Assembly: GCA_017620815.1 (NCBI GenBank)
Contig: JAGAUI010000007.1
Span: forward strand, 1-34,797
DNA length: 34,797 nucleotides
Reading direction: 5' to 3'
Source of the DNA: Flavobacteriales bacterium
Lineage (GTDB): Bacteria > Bacteroidota > Bacteroidia > Flavobacteriales > UBA1820
Shown here one piece after another: positions 24,386-33,269 of the stretch. The stretch's first letter is position 1. Each line of letters opens with the position of its first letter. The translations under genes were made by a program, and so were the position numbers. The notes beneath the pieces were generated by a model. It had not been told where the DNA came from. It did not search any database and saw only the letters and a list, made by a program, of their open reading frames with translations.

Positions 24386-25777
24386 CTAGCACAAAGATTT
24401 TATAACCTCCATTATATCTACACCTAGTTTATCGGCTTCCTGCTGGGTTTTGGCCTCGGTATAGATACGAATGATAGGTTCGGTGTTACTCTTACGTAGA
24501 TGCACCCATGATTCTGGGAAATCTATCTTCACACCATCTATATCACTCACTTTTTCTGTAGCATATTTTTCTTTCATCTTGGAAAGGATAAGGTCCACGT
24601 CTATCTCGGGAGTGAGAGATACTTTGGCCTTACTCATAAAGTATGCTGGCAGTTCTTTTTTAAGTTCAGACATCTTCATCTTTTTATGTGCCAAATGTGA
24701 AAGGAACAGTGCCACACCCACCAGAGCATCACGCCCATAGTGTGATTCTGGATATATGACACCTCCGTTACCTTCTCCCCCTATCACACAGCCATTCTTT
24801 TTCATAAGGGTAACTACGTTTACCTCTCCTACTGCCGATGCCTCATACGAGCAACCATGAGAAGCTGCCACATCGGCCAATGCACGAGAAGAAGACATAT
24901 TGCTCACAGTAGAACCCGGTGTATGGGCTAGCACATAGTCTGCTACTGCTACTAGTGTATATTCCTCTCCAAACATCTCTCCATTCTCATCCATAAATGC
25001 TAGGCGGTCAACGTCTGGGTCTACGACTATACCCATATCGGCACCATCGGCAGCGATTACAGATGCAATACCAGTAAGATTTTCTTTAAGAGGTTCTGGG
25101 TTGTGAGCAAAACGTCCATTTGCCTCGGCATTTAAGACTTTAACTTTTTTCACTCCCAATGCCTCCAACATAGCAGGGATGGCTATACCTCCTGTAGAAT
25201 TTATACCATCTACCACCACTTCAAAATCGGCAGCCTCTATAGCCTCTTTATCCACCAGTTTTAAATCCAGAACCTTTTTAACGTGTTCTTCTATTGATTT
25301 ATCAAAACATGTTACTTCGCCCAGAGAATCAACATCGGCATAGTCGTACTCATCGGCAGCGGCTATACGCAACACCTCTGCTCCCTGTGCAGCGTCTAGA
25401 AATTCTCCCGCACTGGTAAGCAGTTTAAGTGCATTCCACTCTTTAGGGTTATGACTAGCTGTGAGGATTATACCTCCATCGGCAGCAAAATGTGTTACCA
25501 TTAGCTCCACAGTAGGAGTAGTAGATAGACCCAAATCTATCACATCCACACCCATACCTTGAAGTGATGCCACAACCAACGATTGTACCATCTGCCCAGA
25601 TATACGAGCATCTCGTCCTACGACTACGCGTAAACGTTCACTCTTTCCAGCATTTTCACCTTTGAGCCATGTAGCATAAGCCGATGCAAATTTTACTGCA
25701 TCCAGAGGAGTGAGGTTATCTCCCACCTTACCTCCTATAGTTCCACGGAATCCCGAAATAGATTTAATAAGTGCCAT
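24386..25777 (-). CDS. glmM: phosphoglucosamine mutase
   Basis: GlmM converts glucosamine-6-phosphate to glucosamine-1-phosphate for UDP-GlcNAc, peptidoglycan and LPS synthesis. The 463-residue protein has the start IKSISGFRGTIGGKVGD, the phosphoserine loop LTASHNP with Ser108, the metal loop DPDVDRL, the sugar-specificity loop GGEGNGGV and the C-terminal phosphate-binding loop RKSNTEPIIRIY. The beginning and length match the glmM group of Bacteroidetes rather than phosphomannomutases, although family members overlap in sequence. It lies 30 bases after the lipoprotein gene. Confidence 0.93.
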   Translation of the reverse strand: MALIKSISGFRGTIGGKVGDNLTPLDAVKFASAYATWLKGENAGKSERLRVVVGRDARISGQMVQSLVVASLQGMGVDVIDLGLSTTPTVELMVTHFAADGGIILTASHNPKEWNALKLLTSAGEFLDAAQGAEVLRIAAADEYDYADVDSLGEVTCFDKSIEEHVKKVLDLKLVDKEAIEAADFEVVVDGINSTGGIAIPAMLEALGVKKVKVLNAEANGRFAHNPEPLKENLTGIASVIAADGADMGIVVDPDVDRLAFMDENGEMFGEEYTLVAVADYVLAHTPGSTVSNMSSSRALADVAASHGCSYEASAVGEVNVVTLMKKNGCVIGGEGNGGVIYPESHYGRDALVGVALFLSHLAHKKMKMSELKKELPAYFMSKAKVSLTPEIDVDLILSKMKEKYATEKVSDIDGVKIDFPESWVHLRKSNTEPIIRIYTEAKTQQEADKLGVDIMEVIKSLC

Positions 25778-25807
25778 AAATTAAGTATTTGCGTTAATAA
25801 TTAAATT

Positions 25808-26605
25808 TTACTCATAATATAGGTGCGTACGCTTCACTTCCTGAACCCTATTCTGCATAAAGATAGTTTCACGACGCGTCCAGTTACCTTTTTCATCTTT
25901 GTCATAATAAAGAAACTCCTGAGATGAAGAGTTCTTAAGGAGCATATCTTTGGTTTCTATTTTTGTTATATTGTTTTGATTGTCATAGTCATAGAGAGTC
26001 TCTATATCAGAACTTTTACCATTAGGGTCATAAGCCATCATACTTATATGGCGACCTTTGGCATCGTTTTTATAAACTATCTCACCCATTTTATTTCCTT
26101 CAGCATCTTTGTTTATTTCCTTAATTACATTACCGTTTTTGTCATACTCAAAAAAAGTAGAACCATCCACCTTTTTACTTTCTGCATTTACAGAGGAAAT
26201 AGATGTAAGTCGTCCCGATGCCGAATAACGATGTATAAACGTACGCACCAATTTGTCATCAACATACATTTCAATCATCGTGAGATTGCCGTCTTTATCA
26301 TATAGATACTTCTCATAAAGTTTAGCATTGCTACTTGTAGAACGCAATTCTGTAAGATACCCACCTTCATTAAATTCATACACACGCACTATATCATATT
26401 CACCAATGCCTGTAGTATCTCTATCCTTTGCTATAAAAGACCTTTCGTTATCGGGCATATTGCGTACACATTCTTTCACTTGTTTTACACTCCCTTTAAG
26501 ACCATGATTTTCCCAATCTGTCTTTTTGACCCCTGCTCCACCACATGAAACAAACATCACCCCAAATAATAGCACCAGTGCTAATCCAATTTTTTTCATC
26601 ATCAT
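25808..26605 (-). CDS. YD-repeat-like lipoprotein, function unknown
   Basis: The 265-residue protein has a lipoprotein signal (MFVSC, Cys21) and is therefore envelope-anchored. The body consists of beta-hairpin units resembling RHS/YD repeats, for example YLYDKDGNLTMIE, FFEYDKNGNVIKEIN and LYDYDNQNNITKIE. These repeats form extended or shell-like beta structures. No enzyme motif is visible. It sits inside a housekeeping operon, 17 bases after holA and 30 before glmM. It lacks the core and toxin domains of RHS proteins. Confidence 0.85.
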   Translation of the reverse strand: MMMKKIGLALVLLFGVMFVSCGGAGVKKTDWENHGLKGSVKQVKECVRNMPDNERSFIAKDRDTTGIGEYDIVRVYEFNEGGYLTELRSTSSNAKLYEKYLYDKDGNLTMIEMYVDDKLVRTFIHRYSASGRLTSISSVNAESKKVDGSTFFEYDKNGNVIKEINKDAEGNKMGEIVYKNDAKGRHISMMAYDPNGKSSDIETLYDYDNQNNITKIETKDMLLKNSSSQEFLYYDKDEKGNWTRRETIFMQNRVQEVKRTHLYYE

Positions 26606-26622
26606 ATATATTTTATGTTCTT

Positions 26623-27633
26623 TTATAAATTTATCATAGAAAAAATAAGTTCTTTGTATATATCATAAACAGACACTCCTGTAGCTCCTACACCTTTTGA
26701 CATAAGGTCTATGCGGCGTAATACATCTATAGCTCTCACACTCTGTTTAAGGTTATAGTACTGTGCTGCCATTTGATAATCTTTTACCACAAATGGCGGA
26801 ACACCCAACTCTCGTGCCAATCCCGCTGGTGAGCGGTCTGTACTATTGTGATACAGTATCATCTTGGTAAAAAAGCCATATAGTATAGCTACCGTAGCTA
26901 TAGGAGAAGCGTCTTTGGAGGTAGAGAAGTACTCTGCTATACGCATAGCCTTGACAGCATCGCGGGTAGATATAGCACGTTGGAATTCAAAATTATTAAA
27001 CTCACGAGAGATACCTATGTATTTTTCTACCATATCGGGTGTAAGGGTACTACCCGCAGGAAGAACCAATGACACTTTTTTCATCTCCTGTGCTATACGC
27101 GAGAGGTCGGTACCTAGGCTCTCCATTATCATCATCACAGCCTTCTGTGTAAGACCTATTCCATACTGCTCTAGATTTTCCTTTATAAATAGAGGCAATG
27201 TATTTTCATATACCTTTTTACTCTCATACATCACTCCATTTTTAAGGATAGATTTATAGACAGATTTACGGGCATCCATCTTTTTGCCCTTGTAACACAA
27301 GACCAGCACTGTTGTAGGCGAAGGCGATGATACGTATCCTGCCAATTTATCTATCTGTGTGTCCAGAGATTGAGCCTCTCGCACTATCACTACTTGGCGG
27401 GCAGCTCCCATAGGGAAACGTTGGGCTGTATCCACTATATCGGCTATGGTGGAGGTAGAGCCATACATCACCACTTGGTTAAAGGCTCTTTCTTCTTCTG
27501 TAAGCAGATTTTCCTCGGCATAGGAAGACAATAGGTCTATATAATAAGGTTCCTCACCCATAAATAGATATATAGGTGATGGATTTTCTTTTATACCTTT
27601 CTTTATTACAGATATCTGTGTCTCCTGTGGCAT
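26623..27633 (-). CDS. holA: DNA polymerase III subunit delta
   Basis: HolA is the clamp-loader subunit that opens the sliding clamp during replication. The 336-residue protein begins with the expected YLFMGEEPYYID (the degenerate P-loop region of delta) and has the delta pattern through its AAA-like domain and helical collar, with GTDLSRIAQEMKKVSL and late DYQMAAQYYNLKQSVRAIDVLRR. Its ATG begins at the base next to the E2 stop codon, with no gap, so translation is probably coupled. Confidence 0.92.
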   Translation of the reverse strand: MPQETQISVIKKGIKENPSPIYLFMGEEPYYIDLLSSYAEENLLTEEERAFNQVVMYGSTSTIADIVDTAQRFPMGAARQVVIVREAQSLDTQIDKLAGYVSSPSPTTVLVLCYKGKKMDARKSVYKSILKNGVMYESKKVYENTLPLFIKENLEQYGIGLTQKAVMMIMESLGTDLSRIAQEMKKVSLVLPAGSTLTPDMVEKYIGISREFNNFEFQRAISTRDAVKAMRIAEYFSTSKDASPIATVAILYGFFTKMILYHNSTDRSPAGLARELGVPPFVVKDYQMAAQYYNLKQSVRAIDVLRRIDLMSKGVGATGVSVYDIYKELIFSMINL

Positions 27634-28863
27634 TTAGTCTATCGTTTTATCTTTATCCCATTTACATAGATAGTCTGCTACATCTTTCATGAACTTACCT
27701 GCCAATCCTCCATCTATCACACGATGGTCATAAGACATACTCATATACATTTTCTTTCTTATGGCTATCACATCCTGTCCATCTACACACAGTACAGCAG
27801 GGAGTTTTTCTATCGTTCCTATAGCTAGGATAGCCACTTGAGGGAGGTTAATGATAGGAGTCCCAAATAGCGTACCAAATGTACCCACATTGGTAAGGGT
27901 GAATGTTCCTCCTGTAATTTCATGAGGGCGTAATTTTCCACTTCTAGCTCTAGAGGCAAGGTCATTTACCTTTGAAGCCATCTGGGGGAGGGATAGAGCA
28001 TTGGCACTATGAATGACAGGAACTATCAATTCGCCTTCTGGAGTAGCTACTGCCATACCTATGTTTATATCACGATGCAGTATCACGTTATCCCCATCTA
28101 TCTGCGAATTTATCATTGGATTTTTCTCCAATGCTCGTGCTATTGCCATCATAAATATAGGCGTATATGTAAGGTGTTCTCCATATTTCCCTTCAAATTC
28201 TGCCTTGATACGTTTACGCCATATGGATAGTTCTGTAACGTCCACCTGTGAAAACGAAGTAGCATGAGCCGCTATCTCTATGGAATGTTTCATATTTTCG
28301 GCTATAAGGCGTCGCATACGGCTCATGGGTATCACTTCATCTTCTACCCTAGCAGAAGCATCTATTCCTTTATACTCACGTCCTGCCTTAATGTATGAGA
28401 GTATATCATCCTTGGTTACACGACCTTTAAGTCCTGTACCTTTTACTTGTTCCAATTCGGCAAGGGGGATACCCTCTACCCGTGCCACCTGACGCACCAG
28501 AGGAGAATAAAATCTAGACGAATTTCCATAATCTTCTCCCACTATCTTCACATCACACTCTCCATCACATCTTACCTCTCCTTGCAATATCTCTTCCTGC
28601 TCACTTTCTTCTTTTTCTACATCTGGAGTATCTATAACGGCTACCACTTGTCCTACGCGTATTACGTCATCTTTTTTAAAAAGAATGTCTATCACCACAC
28701 CACTTACGTGGCTGGTGATTTCGGTATCGACCTTATCGGTAGCTATTTCGGCTACTACATCATCTATGGCTATGGTATCTCCCACAGCACATTTATACTC
28801 TATGAGGACAGCTTCCTCTACCCCCTGCCCCATACGAGGGAGTACGATATTTACTTTTGACAT
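27634..28863 (-). CDS. dihydrolipoamide acyltransferase (E2) of a 2-oxo acid dehydrogenase
   Basis: This 409-residue E2 subunit passes acyl groups to CoA. It has one N-terminal lipoyl domain (1-80) with EIATDKVDTEI, the lipoylated lysine being Lys44, then an E3/E1-binding domain at about 118-160 (YSPLVRQVARVEGI...GRVTKDDIL), and a C-terminal catalytic domain ending DHRVIDGG with the catalytic His380. I use ATG 28863; the frame stays open to 28905, but those residues are not family-like. No E1 or E3 gene is nearby, so whether it serves pyruvate, 2-oxoglutarate or branched-chain acids is open; the single lipoyl domain fits branched-chain-type complexes. Confidence 0.92.
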   Translation of the reverse strand: MSKVNIVLPRMGQGVEEAVLIEYKCAVGDTIAIDDVVAEIATDKVDTEITSHVSGVVIDILFKKDDVIRVGQVVAVIDTPDVEKEESEQEEILQGEVRCDGECDVKIVGEDYGNSSRFYSPLVRQVARVEGIPLAELEQVKGTGLKGRVTKDDILSYIKAGREYKGIDASARVEDEVIPMSRMRRLIAENMKHSIEIAAHATSFSQVDVTELSIWRKRIKAEFEGKYGEHLTYTPIFMMAIARALEKNPMINSQIDGDNVILHRDINIGMAVATPEGELIVPVIHSANALSLPQMASKVNDLASRARSGKLRPHEITGGTFTLTNVGTFGTLFGTPIINLPQVAILAIGTIEKLPAVLCVDGQDVIAIRKKMYMSMSYDHRVIDGGLAGKFMKDVADYLCKWDKDKTID

Positions 28864-28883
28864 AAATATTTTTTTATTATAAG

Positions 28884-28891
28884 CAAATTTA
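28884..28891 (-). promoter_or_regulatory. -7 element for the E2-holA operon
   Basis: TAAATTTG on the minus strand, 21 bases upstream of the E2 ATG, matches TAnnTTTG. It predicts a leader of only about 15 bases. No clear -33. Confidence 0.6.
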
Positions 28892-28935
28892 CACATTATA
28901 TCCATACCTCATACATTTTTTCGGCATTTTATCAC

Positions 28936-28943
28936 TACTTTTG
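28936..28943 (+). promoter_or_regulatory. -7 element for the GH3-family gene
   Basis: TACTTTTG matches TAnnTTTG, 22 bases before the ATG at 28966. It is divergent to the E2 promoter within the same 102-base gap. Confidence 0.6.
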
Positions 28944-28965
28944 TAGATAGAAGTTATGACACGTT

Positions 28966-30501
28966 ATGATTAAAAACACACTTAACCGCATCATAGGCAC
29001 AGTACTACGCCGCGAATACTCCCGTGTAGAGCATTTCCGTTCTCGTGCCACTAGTTGCCAATGGGATATATTCAGCCGTCTTATAGAGAGAGGGAAAAAC
29101 ACAGCATTCGGTACAGACCATCATTTTTCCTCTATATCTTCATATGAAGATTTCTGCAAAAGAGTCCCTGTACGCACATACGAGAGCCTATTTCCTTATA
29201 TAGAAAGATGTCTATATGGAGAGAAAAACGTTCTATGGGACAAGCCTTTGCGTCATTTTTCCAAATCATCTGGCACGACCAATGCCCAAAGCAAATACAT
29301 ACCCATAAGCAGTGAATCCCTCTCCCAATGCCACATAAGAGCAGCCCGAGACCTAGTATCCTCATACCTTACCCTCCATCCCGATAGCCGTATGTTCACA
29401 GGAAAAGCCCTAAGGTTGGGAGGGTCATTAAGAGCCAATGATTTCGGTACAGGGATAAAGACAGGCGACCTTTCGGCTATACTGATGAGCAATACTCCGC
29501 GATGGGCCGATATGTACTCCACTCCATGCTTAAAGACCTCTATCATAGAAGATTGGAATGAAAAACTGCCTCGTATGGTAGAGGAGGTACGCCGTGCAGA
29601 TGTAACATCACTTGCGGGAGTACCTTCGTGGATGTTGGTGATGTTAAATACCGTAATGGAAGCATGTGGAGCAGATGACATAACACAGGTATGGCCACAT
29701 CTGGAGCTATTTATGCACGGTGGCATATCATTTTCTCCATATCGCGAGATATACAAACGCATAATCCCTTCACACAATATGCACTACTATGAAGTTTATA
29801 ACGCATCGGAAGGGTTCTTTGCTTTCCAAGACACCATAGAGGGAGGTGATATGCTACTTATGAGCGACCATGGGGTATTCTATGAGTTTATACCTATGAG
29901 TGTTTTCGGTACAGAAAGAGAATATGCCCTGCCGCTGGAAGGAGTAGAATGTGGAATAAATTACGCTATGGTCATAACTACCAACGGAGGTCTATGGCGT
30001 TATCTTATAGGCGACACCGTTCGTTTCACATCTGTCAATCCCTATCGCATAGTAATCACAGGACGCACCAAACAATACATCAACGCATTTGGTGAGGAGC
30101 TAATGGTAGAAAATGCCGATAAAGCCCTACTCAAAGCCTCACAAGTATGTAATTGTGATGTAGCCGAATACACTGCCGCCCCTGTATTTATGGAGCAATC
30201 CTCCAACGGTGCCCACCAATGGATAATAGAATTCAACACTCCTGCCAGTGATATGGAGTTATTTATTGATACGTTTGACGCTACACTTATGGAGCTTAAT
30301 TCAGACTATCGTGCCAAACGTTACAGCGATGTAACGCTTCGCCGTCCACTGGTAAACGTAGTGCCTCGTGGCACGTTTTACAATTGGATGGAGAGCCGCG
30401 GCAAACTAGGCGGGCAGAATAAAGTGCCTCGTCTTTCGGGAGATAGAACTTATGTAGAATCTATACTTGCCCTAGTGGGAGACAATGTAGAATCCTACTA
30501 G
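28966..30501 (+). CDS. GH3-family acyl-adenylating enzyme
   Basis: The 511-residue cytoplasmic protein belongs to the GH3 group of the ANL superfamily. Plant members conjugate amino acids to hormones through an acyl-AMP intermediate; the role of the bacterial members is mostly unknown. The three nucleotide-binding motifs are visible: SKSSGTTNAQSKYIP (about 99-113), YNASEGFFAFQ, and the motif-3 equivalent RYLIGDTVRFT. The C-terminal domain includes RPLVNVVPRGTFY and FNTPA. It has its own promoter and ends at a bidirectional terminator shared with the aminopeptidase gene. Confidence 0.9.
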   Translation: MIKNTLNRIIGTVLRREYSRVEHFRSRATSCQWDIFSRLIERGKNTAFGTDHHFSSISSYEDFCKRVPVRTYESLFPYIERCLYGEKNVLWDKPLRHFSKSSGTTNAQSKYIPISSESLSQCHIRAARDLVSSYLTLHPDSRMFTGKALRLGGSLRANDFGTGIKTGDLSAILMSNTPRWADMYSTPCLKTSIIEDWNEKLPRMVEEVRRADVTSLAGVPSWMLVMLNTVMEACGADDITQVWPHLELFMHGGISFSPYREIYKRIIPSHNMHYYEVYNASEGFFAFQDTIEGGDMLLMSDHGVFYEFIPMSVFGTEREYALPLEGVECGINYAMVITTNGGLWRYLIGDTVRFTSVNPYRIVITGRTKQYINAFGEELMVENADKALLKASQVCNCDVAEYTAAPVFMEQSSNGAHQWIIEFNTPASDMELFIDTFDATLMELNSDYRAKRYSDVTLRRPLVNVVPRGTFYNWMESRGKLGGQNKVPRLSGDRTYVESILALVGDNVESY

Positions 30502-30504
30502 GCG

Positions 30505-30553
30505 GGCAATAAAAAAAATCCCGTCCCTTGAGGGACGGGATTTTTTTATTGCC
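30505..30553. terminator. long bidirectional terminator
   Basis: GGCAAT-A8-TCCCGTCCC pairs with GGGACGGGA-T7-ATTGCC around a TTGA loop with a single A bulge. A/T runs on both sides let it terminate the GH3 gene and the convergent aminopeptidase gene. Confidence 0.93.
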
Positions 30554-30561
30554 ACTATTTA

Positions 30562-32352
30562 TTACTTACGATACAGCGGAGCACATTTTTCTGCTAGCCA
30601 CTTTGCGTCTTCACCTTCTACTAGAGGTAGGACTTTTGCCAGAACATCGGCATGGTAAGCATTAAGCCACTCTATCTCTTCGTCTTTCATCATATCTATA
30701 TCTATAAGACGAGTCTCAATAGGACATAGTGTCAAGTATTTAAAACCAAGCCATTTACCTAGTTCGTTTTCATGTTTCTTTTCTAGTAACACGCAGTTCT
30801 CTATACGTATGCCAAAACCTCCTGTTTTATAATAACCGGGTTCGTCAGACACTATCATACCTTCCTGCATAGGCACTCCTACAGGTATTCCCTTGTTACC
30901 AAAACTTACAGGGCCTTCGTGTACGTTCATCGCTGCACCCACTCCATGTCCAGTGCCGTGCCCATAGTTAAGATGGTATGCCCACATCTCTTTGCGAGCT
31001 ATCGCATCAAGCTGTGGCCCACTATATCCCTCTGGGAATACCAATCTTTCTATGGCTATATGAGCTTTAAGCACAGCAGTATATGCACGTTTTTCCTCTT
31101 CCGATGGTTCTCCTATGTACCACACACGGGTAATATCGGTAGTACCGTCTTTGTATTGGGCACCTGTGTCTATGAGTATCATACCACTGCCTTCTATCTT
31201 TTTGGCTGCACCTTTTTCTGGACGATAATGCACTATAGCTCCGTTTTCCTTAAATCCTACTATCGCTCCAAAACTTTCTGTGATGTAACCTTCCTGTTTA
31301 CGGCGTATGTCTATGACAAGTGATGCGAGGTCGGCCTCATCATATCCTTTTTCCACAGCTTCGCTTTCCACACGGCGGAAGAATTCTGTAAGGGCAACTG
31401 CATCTTTAAGCATAGCACTACGCATACCCTCTATTTCAGATGGATTTTTAACGCATTTTGCCATAGCAACTGGCGAAGTAACGTTTTTAACCATCACATC
31501 GTCTGATAGTAATTCACGATGATATGCCGAAAATTTACCTGCATCTACACACAACACATCACCTTCTTTACCCTCTTTAAGCCAATCTTCTACAGCCTCA
31601 TATGGACGCACCGTTACATCTATTGACTGCAAGTATGATTTTACTTCGCCAGATAGTTTAACCTCATCTATAAACAGTGTAGATTGAGTATCTGAAATAG
31701 TGAGATAAGCATATGTTACAGGATTACAAGCTACATCGCCTCCGCGTATGTTAAGGGTATATGCGACTTCGTCAAGTGCATCTATGATGATAGCATCGGC
31801 ACGATTGACACGCAAGAATGCTCTTATAGCCGATATTTTACTTACCGCACTCTCGCCTGCTATTTTTATATCGTGAACATACACTGGAGCTGTTGGCATT
31901 GCAGGGCGGTCTTCCCACACATTTGCCGCACAGAAATCAAGTGCCAATTTTATACCTCGACTAGAAAGAGTAGAGCGTATATCTCCCGCTGCTGCTAGTG
32001 AGAACACACGTCCATCTATACCTACCGTCTGTCCCGAAGTCATATTTTCTGCTATCCACGTTACCCATTCGGCAGCGGTCTGCACCACTAGAGGATGCAT
32101 CACATATTCTGTACCTTCTATCTCTTTTTCACACTGTATGAAATAACGCGAATCCGCCCATACTCCTGCATGAGAAGCGGTAACCACTACCGTTCCTGCA
32201 CTTCCCGTAAAGCCCGATATCCACTCACGCATAGCATAACAACGTGCCGAATACTCGCTCTGGTGAGCATCAGATGATGGAATGATAACCGCATCTATAT
32301 TGTTTTCAGCCATATAGGCTCTCAATTTTTTCAGTTTTTCGTCTATGGTCAT
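30562..32352 (-). CDS. Xaa-Pro aminopeptidase (M24B)
   Basis: This metalloenzyme removes N-terminal residues preceding proline. The 596-residue protein has the three-domain layout of the long aminopeptidase P1 type: two creatinase-like N domains (about 1-300), then the pita-bread M24 domain (about 310-540) and a short C-terminal extension. Metal-binding and catalytic segments are DTGAQYKDGTTDITR, NYGHGTGHGVG, MNVHEGP and DEPGYYKTGGFGIRIEN. No export signal is present, so it is cytoplasmic. It is a single-gene unit, divergent to the rhomboid gene. Confidence 0.94.
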   Translation of the reverse strand: MTIDEKLKKLRAYMAENNIDAVIIPSSDAHQSEYSARCYAMREWISGFTGSAGTVVVTASHAGVWADSRYFIQCEKEIEGTEYVMHPLVVQTAAEWVTWIAENMTSGQTVGIDGRVFSLAAAGDIRSTLSSRGIKLALDFCAANVWEDRPAMPTAPVYVHDIKIAGESAVSKISAIRAFLRVNRADAIIIDALDEVAYTLNIRGGDVACNPVTYAYLTISDTQSTLFIDEVKLSGEVKSYLQSIDVTVRPYEAVEDWLKEGKEGDVLCVDAGKFSAYHRELLSDDVMVKNVTSPVAMAKCVKNPSEIEGMRSAMLKDAVALTEFFRRVESEAVEKGYDEADLASLVIDIRRKQEGYITESFGAIVGFKENGAIVHYRPEKGAAKKIEGSGMILIDTGAQYKDGTTDITRVWYIGEPSEEEKRAYTAVLKAHIAIERLVFPEGYSGPQLDAIARKEMWAYHLNYGHGTGHGVGAAMNVHEGPVSFGNKGIPVGVPMQEGMIVSDEPGYYKTGGFGIRIENCVLLEKKHENELGKWLGFKYLTLCPIETRLIDIDMMKDEEIEWLNAYHADVLAKVLPLVEGEDAKWLAEKCAPLYRK

Positions 32353-32457
32353 ATCTATAATTATTATTGGTAAAACAATGCCCTAAAATTAGAAAAAATA
32401 TAGAATATAAATCATTTTTAAGACAACAAAAATTGTTTTTTTCCCGCAGTAATTACT

Positions 32458-32465
32458 TATTTTTG
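32458..32465 (+). promoter_or_regulatory. -7 element for the rhomboid gene
   Basis: TATTTTTG matches TAnnTTTG and lies 24 bases before the ATG at 32490, predicting a leader of about 20 bases. A TTG lies near -33, at a spacing longer than usual. Confidence 0.6.
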
Positions 32466-32489
32466 TCTCATAGTTAAAAACCACATTCT

Positions 32490-33137
32490 ATGCCAGAATT
32501 CATAGTACTGCTCATCATAGGAGCTTGCATTGCCGTGTCATATAAAGGATTCAACGATTCATCCTTTAAGAGAAAATACATGTTTAACATAGGTGATATT
32601 GCTCACCGTAAGCAATACTACCGAATGTTTACATGTGGTTTTCTCCATAGCGACTGGACCCACCTTATAGTTAATATGCTAACGCTGTATTTTTTCTATC
32701 GCACACCTTATATGGCTCTAGGCAGCGGAGCTTTTCTTATGATATATGTAGGCGGACTGGTCTTTTCATCGTGGTATAGCTACATGATTCACCATAAGGA
32801 TTACTATTATTCTGCACTAGGAGCATCGGGAGCGGTGAGTGCTATATTACTTTCTGCTGTAATGCTTAATCCTACTATGAAGATGATTATATTTCCCATA
32901 CCCCTACCTCTGCCGGGATGGATATTTGCGATAGCATATATAGTCTTTTCTTCATTTGGTATGCACAACACTAATACCCGCATAGGACATTCGGCTCATT
33001 TGGGCGGAGCGGTGATAGGAATAGTCATCACATTATTGATGCGTCCATATATGATATGGGAGGCTCCGTTATTTACATCGGGGATTACACTGCTGTCCAT
33101 AGTGTTGCTGCTGCTGGAATTAAAACGCAAGAGATAA
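32490..33137 (+). CDS. rhomboid-family intramembrane serine protease
   Basis: The 215-residue inner-membrane protein has six to seven helices. The rhomboid core is intact: HSDWTHLIVNM (His53, His58, Asn62), the nucleophile motif GASGAV with Ser113, and the catalytic His in GHSAHLGG (His170). Rhomboids cut membrane proteins within or near the bilayer; the substrate is unknown. It is a single gene with its own promoter. It is the last gene in the window with the host's usual codon use; the following genes look acquired. Confidence 0.92.
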   Translation: MPEFIVLLIIGACIAVSYKGFNDSSFKRKYMFNIGDIAHRKQYYRMFTCGFLHSDWTHLIVNMLTLYFFYRTPYMALGSGAFLMIYVGGLVFSSWYSYMIHHKDYYYSALGASGAVSAILLSAVMLNPTMKMIIFPIPLPLPGWIFAIAYIVFSSFGMHNTNTRIGHSAHLGGAVIGIVITLLMRPYMIWEAPLFTSGITLLSIVLLLLELKRKR

Positions 33138-33177
33138 ATTTCACAAACAATCATTAGGCTTTTTCATGCATTCTCAT

Positions 33178-33185
33178 TATATTTG
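33178..33185 (+). promoter_or_regulatory. possible promoter upstream of the toxin-tip gene
   Basis: TATATTTG matches TAnnTTTG, 84 bases before ATG 33270. If used, the transcript has a leader of about 80 bases containing a five-codon ATG-stop reading frame at 33222. A real but weak candidate; the area is very AT-rich. Confidence 0.45.
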
Positions 33186-33269
33186 TCGTAATTTATTTGC
33201 CAATCTAAAAATTAAAACAAATATGAGTAGCAAAATATAAGGTATTTATCTGGGATACAGACCAAAGGA

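Noticed and set aside
25808-26605. The YD-repeat lipoprotein as the RHS partner of the toxin-like gene
   Set aside because: It is about 7 kb away on the other strand within a housekeeping operon, and lacks an RHS core and any toxin junction.
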